Part shown: in pieces, positions 50,313-60,536 of the stretch
How positions within the stretch are numbered: the stretch's first letter is position 1
How the letters are laid out: each line of letters begins with the position of its first letter
From: Psoroptes ovis
Lineage: Eukaryota; Arthropoda; Arachnida; Sarcoptiformes; Psoroptidae
Reading direction: 5' to 3'
DNA: 64,000 nt
Assembly: GCA_002943765.1 (NCBI GenBank)
Contig: PQWQ01000024.1
Span: 2,501-66,500, forward strand
The notes under the pieces: generated by a model
Seen by the model: the letters and a program-made list of their open reading frames with translations, nothing else
Database searches by the model: none
Told to the model about the DNA's origin: nothing
Program-made: the position numbers and the translations under genes

Positions 50313-51354
50313 TCATTTGGTCAACAGAAAATCTTCACATATTTGATTAAATTCTTGTGTATATTTCAAATGAATGTTATGTTTACCATCTGGAAAACGA
50401 TATAGAGTAGCATTTGGTATATGATTCACTAAATACAATGGATGTTCACTGGCCAACATTGGATCTTTATCACCGTGTAATATAAGCACAGGACATTTGA
50501 TGTTTTTCAAATCTTGTTTACAAATATCTTTGAGTGTCAACAAATGTGATATGAAACGATCCCATAAATGATAGAAATGTTCTTCACCATAAATATCAAT
50601 CATCGATTGACGCATACGTTCAGACCAATCACGACGTGCATCACGAACTTTAAGTAATAATTCACGATCTTCATCACAAACATAAGCATTGGATCCCCAA
50701 ATAATCAACTTTTGAATTGAATTCGGATGAGCTGCTGCCATTATCATTCCAGTTATGCCGCCATCACTCCAACCAAGGATTGAATATTTGTCATGATTCA
50801 ATTTCTAAGTGAATACAAAGTGAACACCATAAGAATTATCATCAATCAATGATTCGAAAATTTACCTTCATTAATTTAGCTGCCCAAACAGCATCAACTC
50901 GGTAAAAATTATCGAAATTTCTTTCAGGTGGACGACTTTGTCCATAACCAGGCGGATCCCATGCTATTATTTTGAATATTGATCCATTCAAACCGGTCAG
51001 TTGTGGTAAAAAGTCATTTCGCCCGGTACCTAATGCACCTGGCATCAATAGCAAAACATGATCACCATGACCAGCACTTTCATAATGTATTTTTCGACCA
51101 TCAATTTCAATATCATAACCAAATATCGGATTCATCATTGATTTTGATTGATCATAAGCATCATTATTACCAATATTATTATTATTATTAATCAATGTTG
51201 ATGTTGATATTAATCTTGTTGATTGATTTGCTAAATGTTTGTGACAATTAATTGGCCAATATTTATTATTACCAATATTAAATGAACATCTTATTATTGA
51301 CATTTTTTGCCGCATCAATAATAATCGTATTGAATGATTACTTAATTTATTCAT
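50313..51354 (-). CDS. BPHL: BPHL-type serine hydrolase (valacyclovir hydrolase family)
   Basis: Alpha/beta hydrolase whose human member cleaves alpha-amino acid esters and biotransforms prodrugs; also a homocysteine thiolactonase candidate. Exons 51354-50866 and 50804-50313 give 326 aa (human 291). About 75 basic, Asn/Ser-rich N-terminal residues look like a mitochondrial presequence. The core starts with IDGRKIHYESAGHGDHVLLL and LMPGALGTGRNDF. The nucleophile elbow is ILGWSDGGITGM (Ser about 176), the acid lies in LILHGDKDPM (Asp about 277) and the base in DGKHNIHLKY (His about 305). All three triad residues are in the BPHL-specific context. Confidence 0.94.
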
Positions 51355-51546
51355 TTTGTTTTATTAATCGTAATTATATTCAAATCAATTTGAGTGATCG
51401 TGTTTCAATTCAAAAATTGTATTGAAAACATTCATACAAAAAATTATCATGTCAATATTTGGATGATGATTGGCGACATCTATGGTTGAAATCAATGTAA
51501 TCATCATTAAATTCGTAAACAAAACAAAATTAATTCAAAATTCAAA
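51355..51546. promoter_or_regulatory. divergent promoter region, BPHL / REV1-like
   Basis: 192 bp between opposing start codons, so a shared or overlapping promoter is required. No TATA box recognised. Confidence 0.4.
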
Positions 51547-53139
51547 ATGAATTTCGCTAAGAAACATATGAAATTGTCACGTTATCGTCCCAGAAATTTG
51601 AATTCAGTCGATTTTTTGCTTAATCAAAATGATGGTCATGAAGAAAATTGTGAAGATTCAATCGATGAAAATCAATTCGTTGATAATGATAATGATGATT
51701 ATGCAATCGAAGCAGAAAAAAGCATCAAAAATGATTATCGAAATTATTTACACACCAAAAGACAAAAATTCGATGAACATTGTGAAGAACAACGTGAATA
51801 TCAAAATGAATTAAGAAAAATTTGTCTGGAAAATCAAGAAAAACTTCGTATCAAGTTTCGCATTGATCCACCTGTCAATCGTTTCAGTGATATATCTGCA
51901 GGTGATTCGAAATGGCTTCAATGTTCGTCTAAATTATTGAATAATAAGCGAGCATCGACGACAATTGTTGATTACACAGAAGAATTGTGGAATTATTTTA
52001 ATCGTTTTTATTTTGATGCGGAAAAATTTGATTTATGTGAAATATTCAAAGGTGTATGTATTTATGTAAATGGCTATACAAATCCGGTTGCATCACATCT
52101 GCATAAATTAATGTTGCTGACTGGTGGCCGATATACACTGATTTATGATCGACTAAGGACAACGCATACGATCGCTACAATCATATCGCAAGCGCAACAA
52201 AAATCTGAACGTGCCCGTAATACAACTGTTCGGCCAGAATGGATCATTGAATCTTTGCGTGCACGAAAATTATTGCCGCTAAATAAATTCCTCGTTTTTA
52301 ATAAATCAAATCAAGAAGATATACGAGAAACATTTGCTAAAATGAACAAACAGCAACAAGAAAATAAGGGAAAAAATGAAAATATTCGAACACATCGATT
52401 AACTACTAGTCCAATCAATGATAATTTTGATGACATTATGACTATTGAATTTGATAACAATCAGCTGGATAACCATAAACATAGTACACCGATTGTTGAG
52501 AAAAAATCAAAATCAATTTTAGATAATCAAAATAATCAAGTATCAAATATGTCTGATTATTTGCCAAATTCCATGTCGAAATTTGATTCAATGATTTTGA
52601 AAGAATTACCTGATGATATACGTGAAGAAATGATTGATCATGTTTTGTTAAAGGCCACCAATGATAAACAGGCATCATCCAAAAATATTATTGATATCAA
52701 TAAGAAAAATTCAAAATCAACCGAAAATTCAAATGCAATGTACAACAATGTTAAGCAGGCAAAAGATATATTTTTTGGTAAAATAAACGGAATGAAAGCA
52801 AATATTTGTGGCCATTATGATTTGAATATGATCATAGAGCTCATAGATGAATGGTTTCTATGCAGTATTGATGATATGAAATTAAATGATTTGGATATTT
52901 CTTATTTTCTAAGATTTTTATTGCAATTAATCGATGAAAAACGCTTTGATGATCTCAGACAAATCATAATACATCTTAAACAGATTTTAATGCAAAACAA
53001 TCATCAAACAAACTTGTCAATTTATAATGAATGGAAATTCCTATTCAATAATACATTATTCGATCTATTCATCAAAGATGATCAATTATCCTCCAGCATT
53101 CCCAAAGATTTACTGCCAAGATCTTTGTTTTTAATTTGA
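51547..53139 (+). CDS. REV1-like scaffold: BRCT, ubiquitin-binding motif and REV1 C-terminal domain, no polymerase domain
   Basis: REV1 normally combines a BRCT domain, a Y-family deoxycytidyl transferase, ubiquitin-binding motifs and a C-terminal domain that recruits Pol zeta and other translesion polymerases. This single uninterrupted exon encodes 530 aa. The N-terminus (1-100) is acidic then helical. The BRCT is at about 165-262, with FKGVCIYVNGYTNPVASHLH, LLTGGRYTLIYDRLRTTHTI and VRPEWIIESLRARKLLPLNK, all REV1-type. After an Asn/Lys-rich linker comes one UBM (FDSMILKELPDDIREEMIDH, about 345-365). A REV1-type C-terminal domain follows (about 418-515: LNMIIELIDEWFLCS, LLQLIDEKRFDDLRQIIIHL). 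Only about 85 residues separate BRCT and UBM: there are no palm, fingers, thumb or PAD motifs and no splice break. It would act as a recruiting scaffold only. Confidence 0.85.
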   Translation: MNFAKKHMKLSRYRPRNLNSVDFLLNQNDGHEENCEDSIDENQFVDNDNDDYAIEAEKSIKNDYRNYLHTKRQKFDEHCEEQREYQNELRKICLENQEKLRIKFRIDPPVNRFSDISAGDSKWLQCSSKLLNNKRASTTIVDYTEELWNYFNRFYFDAEKFDLCEIFKGVCIYVNGYTNPVASHLHKLMLLTGGRYTLIYDRLRTTHTIATIISQAQQKSERARNTTVRPEWIIESLRARKLLPLNKFLVFNKSNQEDIRETFAKMNKQQQENKGKNENIRTHRLTTSPINDNFDDIMTIEFDNNQLDNHKHSTPIVEKKSKSILDNQNNQVSNMSDYLPNSMSKFDSMILKELPDDIREEMIDHVLLKATNDKQASSKNIIDINKKNSKSTENSNAMYNNVKQAKDIFFGKINGMKANICGHYDLNMIIELIDEWFLCSIDDMKLNDLDISYFLRFLLQLIDEKRFDDLRQIIIHLKQILMQNNHQTNLSIYNEWKFLFNNTLFDLFIKDDQLSSSIPKDLLPRSLFLI

Positions 53140-53405
53140 TTATCTGCTTTGAATTTATTATTTGAATTTTAAAATATTGTTTTTAAGCGCCATCTATTGT
53201 GTTCAAAAAAAGAATAGAATCAACTTGTATAAAAATAGACATTTTCGAAGCTGTCAAATGTATAATTCAGATCAACAAATCTCATTGGATTGAAATAGAC
53301 GGCATTTTTATTATTTTGATTATGTGTTGTTCATTGTCGAGTCAGCAGATTGAGAGAAATTCAAAATCTTAAGTTGAACATCTTTTGAAAATCCAAATCC
53401 AAAAA

Positions 53406-54036
53406 ATGTCGAATGAAACAGAAATGATAACCGAAATAATCAAGCCGATGGATAAATGGGATGGATCGGCGATCAAAAATCGGCTTGATGATGCGGTCAA
53501 ATTTTTCTTTACGCACACAAATCAATATGAAGAAAATTTCATATTGATTGACATTCGTCTAGGAATCAGTTTATTAGCCGTTGGTGTTGCTGTATTTGCA
53601 TTGATTTGGGATTATTTGAATCCATTTCCATCATCCAGACCAATTCTTTTGATATGTGTTTGTGTATATTTTTTATTTATGGCAATATTAACTATTTATA
53701 CAACAATGGTCGAAAAGAATATTTTCTTAAAAGCCAAACACGGAAATAAGGTAAATTTTATTAATTATATCGATTCTTAGTTTAATTTTATTTATGTTTC
53801 CATTACAGACAATAACAGTATCATCATATATGAAACGTTTTGATGATCAATATCAGCTAGTTATTGAAATGAATATCAATCGAAAGAATGATGACCATAA
53901 AAAACAGCCATATGAAATCAAATTAGAAGATTCAATATGTAAATGGTTTGATGAAGAAGGTTTCTTTTTGGAACGTAAATTTGAAGATGACCTCAAACGT
54001 TTATATTCGAAAATGATGAATAAAAAATTAAATTGA
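53406..54036 (+). CDS. SPCS2: signal peptidase complex subunit 2
   Basis: Accessory subunit of the ER signal peptidase, contacting the Sec61 channel. Exons 53406-53750 and 53809-54036 (58 bp intron) give 190 aa; family length is 180-230. KWDGSAIKNRLDDAVKFFF is the family's N-terminal signature. Two TM helices follow (about residues 52-70, SLLAVGVAVFALIWDYL, and 77-97, ILLICVCVYFLFMAILTIY). The cytosolic domain begins after YTTMVEKNIFLKA and contains SSYMKRFDDQYQL and CKWFDEEGFF. The frame could be extended upstream only through a TTG, so the ATG at 53406 is chosen. Confidence 0.96.
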
Positions 54037-54310
54037 ATTCAAAAACCATTCACATCAACAGCTGCTTACACACACAAACAGCTGACATTTATATATTTAG
54101 GCAAAGATTACCATCGAATAAACCAAAACCAATGATTTTGAAAATTTTGATTCTGTTCAAATTAATAATATTTTTTCCAAATAATTTGAAATAAATTCCA
54201 TTATTAAATGACACCAAACTTGTCTAATTATTTTTAAATTTTATAACACTTTGTTTACGAATGGTTTATTTACGAATGTGTTATCAATTGATAATTTATA
54301 AATAAATAAA

Positions 54311-56923
54311 ATGAATACAAATTTAGAAAATCTAATCAAACAATTCAATGCTGAACAATTCCCATCTGATATTTTAGATACATTGTCCACATTTTATGCT
54401 GATCAAAATCAACTGATTGCCGAATCGATTGCAGATTCGCCATCAACATCGATTGATGATGAATCGACTCATAATGATTGTATTAATAATAAAAGAAATG
54501 CATCAATTAATGAGTTAAAATCAATCATTGATCAAACAACTCAAATTCCTGATCATTTTTCTAAGTGCACCGAATATTATGATAAATATTTCAGCAAAAA
54601 CGACAACAGCTGCTGTTCGAAGAAATGTTATCGAAAATTTCCGAAACAATTAGCATTTCAATCACATTTGAATTCACTGGAATTGGATAAATATTGTTCA
54701 AAACATGTCAATCATCAACATTTATTTCTATTAGGTGCAATGAATAGTCTTTTACAATTTCAAGATGATTCCAATTGCAATAATTCGAGCAAAGGAAAAA
54801 AACGTAAATCGACCACCGATGATATTAATAATGAATCTGCAAACAAACATTCTAGTAAACGAATCAAATCAAGCTTTAGATTCCAGGGCAAAGAAATATG
54901 TCGATCTTATTTCCTTTATTTATTCGGTTGTGGCTTAAAACGTTATAAAAATGTATTAAAACAATTTTTAAATAATCATCATTCGAATCAAGATGATCAT
55001 ATCGATCGACCTTATCAGCAATCAATTAATAATAAAAGCAACATTAATTATCGTCAACGTTTAGCATTAATATTTATACAAAATTATGCCCAACAATTAT
55101 CATTACAATTACCTGGGTGTTTTGTTTGTGATGATGATGACGGCAATAATCAATACAAAGATTTGTATCTGCTGCCAAATAATTTCAATCAAACACGTCG
55201 AAACATATATGAACATTATTCTAATACATCTATGAATGTGATCAAAATCGAACCATTATCATATGCATTATGGAATGAATTATGGAATTTATATTATCCA
55301 AATATTCAAACATATAGCCATCGTCGATATCCATGTAATATTTGTCGAAATTATGGTCAATCTAAATTATCAAATGTACAAGCAAAAAATATTGAAAATA
55401 TTAAAGATTATATTAAACATTTGAATGCTATCGATTTAGAATTGAAAAATTATCAATCAATTATATCGGAATGTCAAACAATATATCAACAATATCTTGA
55501 ACGTATTCGACAAAACAAAGATAATCAAATGAATGAAAATCTAAAGGAATCATTTCAATCAACGCTGCCAGCAATGCATTATACAATCGAATGGTTTACT
55601 ACCATTTCGATTCCAGTCGTGAATAATCGAAAAGAAATTTATTTTGAGAATGGATATAAAATTGCATTATTTTCCATTATGATTGAACCGATAAAGAAAT
55701 TCATCATTTATTTAATACCTGAATTTATATGTCATCAAACTAATGATCTATTCGATATAATCATATCATTATTACAACATTTGTTCACCAATCATCAATT
55801 TGGTGAACAAAAATCGATCATGCATATATCGAATGGACAGCAACAATTTAAATCGAATTTAAAATTTTTCTTATCATATTTTCAATGGAGACTATTGATT
55901 GGTAAAAATGATCGAATACAAATCTCATTTTTACCCACTGCACATTCATATTGTTGTTGTTGGAACAATTTATTTATGGGACATATTAAAAAGAAATTGT
56001 GCAATTGTAATATTGAATCAATTAATGATTTGAAAATATTTATTGATAATTGTTGTTCAAATATAACATCAACTCATACTAATAATAATGAACAGCCATC
56101 CATTCAAACGTATTTGGTCGGTGATGATCATCAACAAATATTGATCCCATTATATGATTGGAAGCAAAAATTGATACCATTCATTGATATTAATCTTAAT
56201 GACCGTATTTTGATCGAAAATGATCATTTTGAGTTTGATGTTGATTTACCTGATTATGTAGCATGTCGTAAAGTATGCAATGCTCAAGACACTGAATCAT
56301 ATCGAATATTAATGAATGATAAATTATCATTAATCAATGAAAGTTTACCGTCCAAGTTGACCATGCAGCCATTGGCTGATGAAAGAATTAAATATTTATT
56401 TGATAAAATACGGCCTTTTGTCCATAATGATAGTGATTCGATCATAATGAAAATGTCACCATTAAATGATTGTAAATATGATAATCATAAACAAGATGAT
56501 GATGGCCAACAGAATATTGACAATCATATTATCGACAAACACACAGAAAAAGATGAATCAAAAACTCAAACGATTCAAAAATATCAATGTGGTTATTGTC
56601 GACAATATGGACACCGTGAACACATCTATGGAAATGTTTGCTGTCCAATCAAACGTAATGATGCGAATTTGTTCAAACTGAAAAAATCCGAATCATCCCG
56701 ATTAATTAATCAAACTGGCCAAGATTTAGCTAAATCAATAGGAACATCAGCTGATGGTCCTGCATCAACATTCAATGATGAATATCTCAGTGATAACGAA
56801 ACAGAACAATTATTATCTATTTTAGAAATGAATCATGACAATTTCGATGATGATGATTCTTTCGATGACGAAAATGAAGACCTTAACGTTGATGAAAATA
56901 CCGACGATGACGATAATCTTTAA
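54311..56923 (+). CDS. transposase-derived protein, probably domesticated
   Basis: One exon, 870 aa, no frame break. The layout recalls a large family of transposase-like proteins found in many animals. A GKEICRSYFLYLFGCGLKRY segment (about 193-212) comes first, then a Cys pair block HRRYPCNICRNYG (about 337-349) and LPAMHYTIEWFTT (about 420). A core-like segment follows with YLIPEFICHQTNDLFDIIIS, HLFTNHQFGEQKSIMHISNG and FFLSYFQWRLLIGKNDRIQI (about 470-540). In relatives as I remember them, the HISNG position reads like LHADNCSGQ; here the Asp is gone, suggesting loss of catalysis. Near 758-780 there is a Cys/His knuckle (CGYCRQYGHREHIYGNVCCP), and the tail is acidic. No terminal inverted repeats or target duplication flank it. 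Family assignment is from memory of motifs, not a search. Confidence 0.6.
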   Translation: MNTNLENLIKQFNAEQFPSDILDTLSTFYADQNQLIAESIADSPSTSIDDESTHNDCINNKRNASINELKSIIDQTTQIPDHFSKCTEYYDKYFSKNDNSCCSKKCYRKFPKQLAFQSHLNSLELDKYCSKHVNHQHLFLLGAMNSLLQFQDDSNCNNSSKGKKRKSTTDDINNESANKHSSKRIKSSFRFQGKEICRSYFLYLFGCGLKRYKNVLKQFLNNHHSNQDDHIDRPYQQSINNKSNINYRQRLALIFIQNYAQQLSLQLPGCFVCDDDDGNNQYKDLYLLPNNFNQTRRNIYEHYSNTSMNVIKIEPLSYALWNELWNLYYPNIQTYSHRRYPCNICRNYGQSKLSNVQAKNIENIKDYIKHLNAIDLELKNYQSIISECQTIYQQYLERIRQNKDNQMNENLKESFQSTLPAMHYTIEWFTTISIPVVNNRKEIYFENGYKIALFSIMIEPIKKFIIYLIPEFICHQTNDLFDIIISLLQHLFTNHQFGEQKSIMHISNGQQQFKSNLKFFLSYFQWRLLIGKNDRIQISFLPTAHSYCCCWNNLFMGHIKKKLCNCNIESINDLKIFIDNCCSNITSTHTNNNEQPSIQTYLVGDDHQQILIPLYDWKQKLIPFIDINLNDRILIENDHFEFDVDLPDYVACRKVCNAQDTESYRILMNDKLSLINESLPSKLTMQPLADERIKYLFDKIRPFVHNDSDSIIMKMSPLNDCKYDNHKQDDDGQQNIDNHIIDKHTEKDESKTQTIQKYQCGYCRQYGHREHIYGNVCCPIKRNDANLFKLKKSESSRLINQTGQDLAKSIGTSADGPASTFNDEYLSDNETEQLLSILEMNHDNFDDDDSFDDENEDLNVDENTDDDDNL

Positions 56924-57021
56924 ATTTGTTTCGATTTAGACTGAAGGATATTTCGCACATAACATTATGAAGACCCGAGATCGATTCCTGGGTATGGTAA
57001 TAAAAATTATTCCGAAATGAA

Positions 57022-57279
57022 ATGATGAGAATAATCTTTGTTCATTCGCGGTTTCCACCGGAGAGCATTTTATGTTCAAAGATGGCCCGAGCATTGTCTG
57101 ATATTATTTCGGAATATTTATTATTATTATTTATTTTTATTATATTTTTTCCATTCATTATTAAAGTGAAAAGATGGATCAGTTACTACGATATTAAAAA
57201 TGGAGACAAAGTGAAGATTGTCTCTCTGCGAGGGTGTCGTTTACGATTGCACCACCCGGAGCCTTGCAAATATATCTGA
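57022..57279 (+). CDS. possible small membrane protein next to the repeat block, uncertain
   Basis: An 85-residue frame with a hydrophobic stretch (about residues 33-52, LLLLFIFIIFFPFIIKV) and a more GC-rich, protein-like C-terminus (NGDKVKIVSLRGCRLRLHHP). No family recognised. It ends 71 bp before the inverted-repeat element and may be a fragment of something transposon-related. Confidence 0.3.
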   Translation: MMRIIFVHSRFPPESILCSKMARALSDIISEYLLLLFIFIIFFPFIIKVKRWISYYDIKNGDKVKIVSLRGCRLRLHHPEPCKYI

Positions 57280-57349
57280 AACATAGACGAGGGTCAAGGT
57301 AAATGTGCTCAGCAATGGAGTATTAGAAATATCCAAAAAAAAGTATGTT

Positions 57350-58340
57350 TCCTGCACGTCTTACATTCTATCATCCTATTTGTCAAGTATTAATTTTTTG
57401 AATGTGTCGATGTGTGTATTTACTATGTGTTTCATGTATGTATCATCCATTCAATTTATTGAAATTTGATAAAGTATTCAATGGTTGTCAATGTGTGTGC
57501 ATTTGAGGATGATAAAGAAATGAATGATAAATGAAATGATAAAGATTCAAAGAATGGAGTAAAATTCAATTTCAATACAAATAGGAATTGCGTGGCACTG
57601 TTCAGGAACTAATTTTAAATTATAGCGTGTGGTTTGCCCCGTTCCCATAATTTCGAGTTCAATTTAGTCACCAAGTACATGTCCAACAAGGTCTTCGTGT
57701 ATCGTCTATTTAAGGACAGCTTCAATGTTTGTCATTGATAATGAACGACCAGTTATATCTGCCAGTGACAATAGTCCAATTGAGCTAAATTGCGAAGTTG
57801 AATGAAGAGAGATTAATATTAATAAGTGTTACTTAAATTATATTATAATTACCATTTGAATTTGGCAGATGAAACGAACAATAATGTTTGATGAGTTGAG
57901 ATAATTTAATATCTTTGCAGAGATGTTGATGGTTGTTTGATTATAAATTTTATGATATTTTCCTTCGAAATTTTGCCAGTTTATATACTAAATTTGTCTT
58001 ATTAAATTTAGATTGTAGTCAATGTTTAAGTCTGATAACATCACAGTCATGTATCATCATCAATCATAGAAAAATCTAGCAAATTGGAGAAGTATACGAT
58101 GCGCTCTTCTTTGATCAATATTGTCATTTCTAATTCACATTCAAGATGAACATCAATCGTTTGTATTAATTTTTGAAAATTAAGTGTTCAAACTTTTAAT
58201 CTTAGCACAAGAGTAAGTAAAATTTTTAAAAAATTATACTAAGTATTAATACGTTATTTTGTCTCAACCATTCGTAATCTGTTGATGAATGTCATTGACG
58301 TACTGTGTCCATCAGATTTTGCCACTATTCCGGCTTTTTG
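57350..58340 (+). repeat. left arm of the 1 kb inverted repeat
   Basis: Pairs with 61629-62590. Long exact blocks include TGGACTATTGTCACTGGCAG in the right arm against its complement here (about 57760-57780). Other exact blocks are ATTGAAATTTGATAAAGTAT (about 57458) and GTTCAGGAACTAATTTTAAA (about 57600). No coding frame of note. Confidence 0.8.
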
Positions 58341-58827
58341 CGGCATAATTTTTACGGTGAAGAATTAATGCACAGAATTTGTGTGAAAACTACTTTGCTC
58401 ATGAAATTTCCGAATGTTTATAGAAAATATTCCTGATAAATGTATTTGCATTTTTTTTTAAAATGGTTTTGTGAATTATTTATTTTTTAGAATTTGTCAT
58501 GCTTATTTATGCCAATTCAATTAATTATTTTCAATCAATTTCAATGGTATGTAGAATTTGTATTTGGACCAATTTGAAAGACTAATTCTCTCGAATTTAT
58601 TTTCACAGCAATCTAAATTATTATTCATCTTGAATTAATTTCCACTATTCATTTTCAAACATCTCTTCATGCGGCTGAAAAATAATAACTTTAGTTTAAC
58701 ATTACTACAGTCCATTGATGGTACATTTGTCATCTTGGCCCTTTTTCATTTTTTGGCGTTAAAAATTTTGAATTATGGAAAAAAAGCTTGTTTGAAACTC
58801 ATTTCAAAATGTTATTGAGTCCAAATT
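58341..58827. other. interior of the inverted-repeat element, nothing recognised
   Basis: AT-rich sequence without a supported frame or repeat. Confidence 0.4.
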
Positions 58828-59091
58828 TCGAAAATTTCCACGTACTATAGCCTTAGATTTTTTCAAAATTTTCGAAAATTTCCACGTACTATAGCCTTAG
58901 ATTTTTTCGAAATTTTCGAAAATTTCATCGATGTATAGCCTTAGATTTTTTCAAAATTTTCGAAAATTTCATCGATGTATAGCCTTAGATTTTTTCGAAA
59001 AATTCAAAAATTTCCATGTACTATTGCCTTAGATTTTTTCAAAATTTTCGAAAATTTCCACGTACTATAGCCTTAGATTTTTTCAAAATTT
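58828..59091 (+). repeat. tandem repeat, 6 copies of 44 bp
   Basis: Units begin TCGAAAATTTCC or TCGAAAATTTCA at 58828, 58872 and 58916 and continue to about 59091. Each contains GCCTTAGATTTTTTC. Two variants alternate in blocks: one has CCACGTACTATA, the other CATCGATGTATA. This block pattern suggests expansion by duplication of a higher-order unit. Confidence 0.85.
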
Positions 59092-59501
59092 ACAATTTTT
59101 CAAATTTTGGTAACAGTTCAAATCATGGATCGGATTTTTCTGAAATTCTTGAAGCATATTAACCGGTACTAAATTTTTAACGCCTCAACTCATATTCTTG
59201 TGAAATATCGCTCAGTAAAGTCTGGCCAATACAACGAATTTAATTACAGAACAAGACTGTATTTTTATGGCGATGGCGATGGTAAAAGCATCATGTGAAT
59301 ATGGAGAAAACCAGAGCATAATAATGGCCAAATGTGATTCATTCACTCTTATTATGGTACATTTTAGTTGAATTTTCTTTGAGCCCAATATTAATTCTTT
59401 GAATATCAAATTATTGCATTCTACCCAAATCTTAATAAAAAATTAAATTTAAAAATTAATAAACTTATAAATATTTCAATTTTCAAATTGCTTATACTAA
59501 C
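59092..59501. other. interior of the inverted-repeat element, nothing recognised
   Basis: AT-rich. The frame at 59212-59409 (-) has no recognisable product. Confidence 0.4.
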
Positions 59502-60120
59502 TTTACATTTTGTATGCGCATATTTATATGCAAATTGGTAGCGCAGCGATTATTTGCAAATTATTCAATAATTGCGCAATAATACGTAACAGGAAGCGAC
59601 ACCGGAAGCGGCGCCGGAAATTACGCAATATTACGTAAGAACCGTTACTTTTCAAAAATGCAGATTTTCAAAAATAACGGTTATGACGCAATATTGCGTA
59701 ATATCCGGTGCCGCTTCCGGTTACGTAATGTTGCGTCATAACCGTTATTTTTGAAAAATGACATTTTTGAAAAGTAACGGTTATGACGCAATGTTACGTA
59801 ATTTCCGGTTTTACTTCCGGTTACGCAATATTACGTAAGAACCGTTACTTTTGAAAAATGACATTTTTGAAAAGTAACGGTTCTTACGTAATATTGCGTA
59901 ATTTCCGGCGACGCTTCCGGTTACGTAATGTTGCGTCATAACCGTTATTTTTGAAAAATGTCATTTTTTAAAAATAACGGTTCTTACGTAATGTTATGTA
60001 ATTTCCGGTACCGCTTCCGGTGTCGTTTCCGGTTACGTGTTATTACGCAATTATTGAATAATTAGCAAATAATAGCTGCGCTACCGATTTGCTTTCAAAT
60101 TTATGCATATATAATGTAAA
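59502..60120. mobile_element. 619 bp palindromic element built of five 100 bp inverted modules
   Basis: The ends are TTTACATTTTGTATGCGCAT on the left and the matching ATGCATATATAATGTAAA on the right. The inverted similarity continues inward about 160 bp per side, including GGTAGCGCAGC and ATTATTCAATAATTGCG. The interior is a series of palindromes whose centres (CCGG....CTTCCGG type) start at 59602, 59705, 59805, 59905 and 60005. The last four are spaced exactly 100 bp. Between them lie CGTAATATTGCG-like and AACCGTTACTTTTGAAAAATG arms. It is CpG-rich against an AT-rich background. The flanks ACTAAC (59496) and ACTAAT (60121) might be a degenerate target duplication. No coding capacity. Confidence 0.75.
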
Positions 60121-60367
60121 ACTAATAAAAATCATTTCATAGCTGTAATATTAATGTGTTTATTTAAAAGTTTTATTCATATTTTGATTGAATGCAATAA
60201 TTTAATAGTCAATAATTTGATATTAAAATAACTGCCCAATAATTCAAATGAAATGTATCATTATGATGGATAATAGTGTTCAAAATGATTCAAATTCAGC
60301 CATCGTAGTGCTTTGGTTTTCCACATGTTCCTCAATTATGCATTGTTCCATCACCATAGCCATAGAT

Positions 60368-60528
60368 CAGTCATTCTCAACCTTTTTTTTTTGATGCGGC
60401 ACACTGAAACCAGTAATATCCCTTATTCACAAAATTTGTTTGGCACACCTAGTAAAGGAATGAGTTAGATTTCCGAAATTTCGCGGCACACTTTTTGAAT
60501 CTGGCGGAACACTGGTTGAGAATGACTG
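60368..60528. mobile_element. hAT-type MITE, 161 bp, with 8 bp target duplication
   Basis: Perfect 15 bp terminal inverted repeats, CAGTCATTCTCAACC at the left and GGTTGAGAATGACTG at the right, flanked on both sides by CCATAGAT (60360-60367 and 60529-60536). An 8 bp duplication and CAG...CTG ends with TTCTCAACC are characteristic of hAT elements. The interior has GCGGCACACTGAAA and CACTTTTTGAATCTGGCGG. No transposase; non-autonomous. Confidence 0.92.
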
Positions 60529-60536
60529 CCATAGAT

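Noticed and set aside
51547..53139. REV1-like frame as a truncated pseudogene
   Set aside because: Domains before and after the missing catalytic core are both intact in one continuous frame with no stop or frameshift, which is not expected of decay.
56965..56997. tRNA-like segment (CCCGAGATCGATTCCTGGG)
   Set aside because: It resembles a tRNA T-arm/B box, but there is no matching A box, anticodon arm or acceptor stem nearby; at most a decayed tRNA-derived remnant.
58400..60120. CRISPR-like array because of regular repeats
   Set aside because: Eukaryotic window; the 44 bp units are directly adjacent with no unique spacers, and the 100 bp modules are palindromes without spacers.
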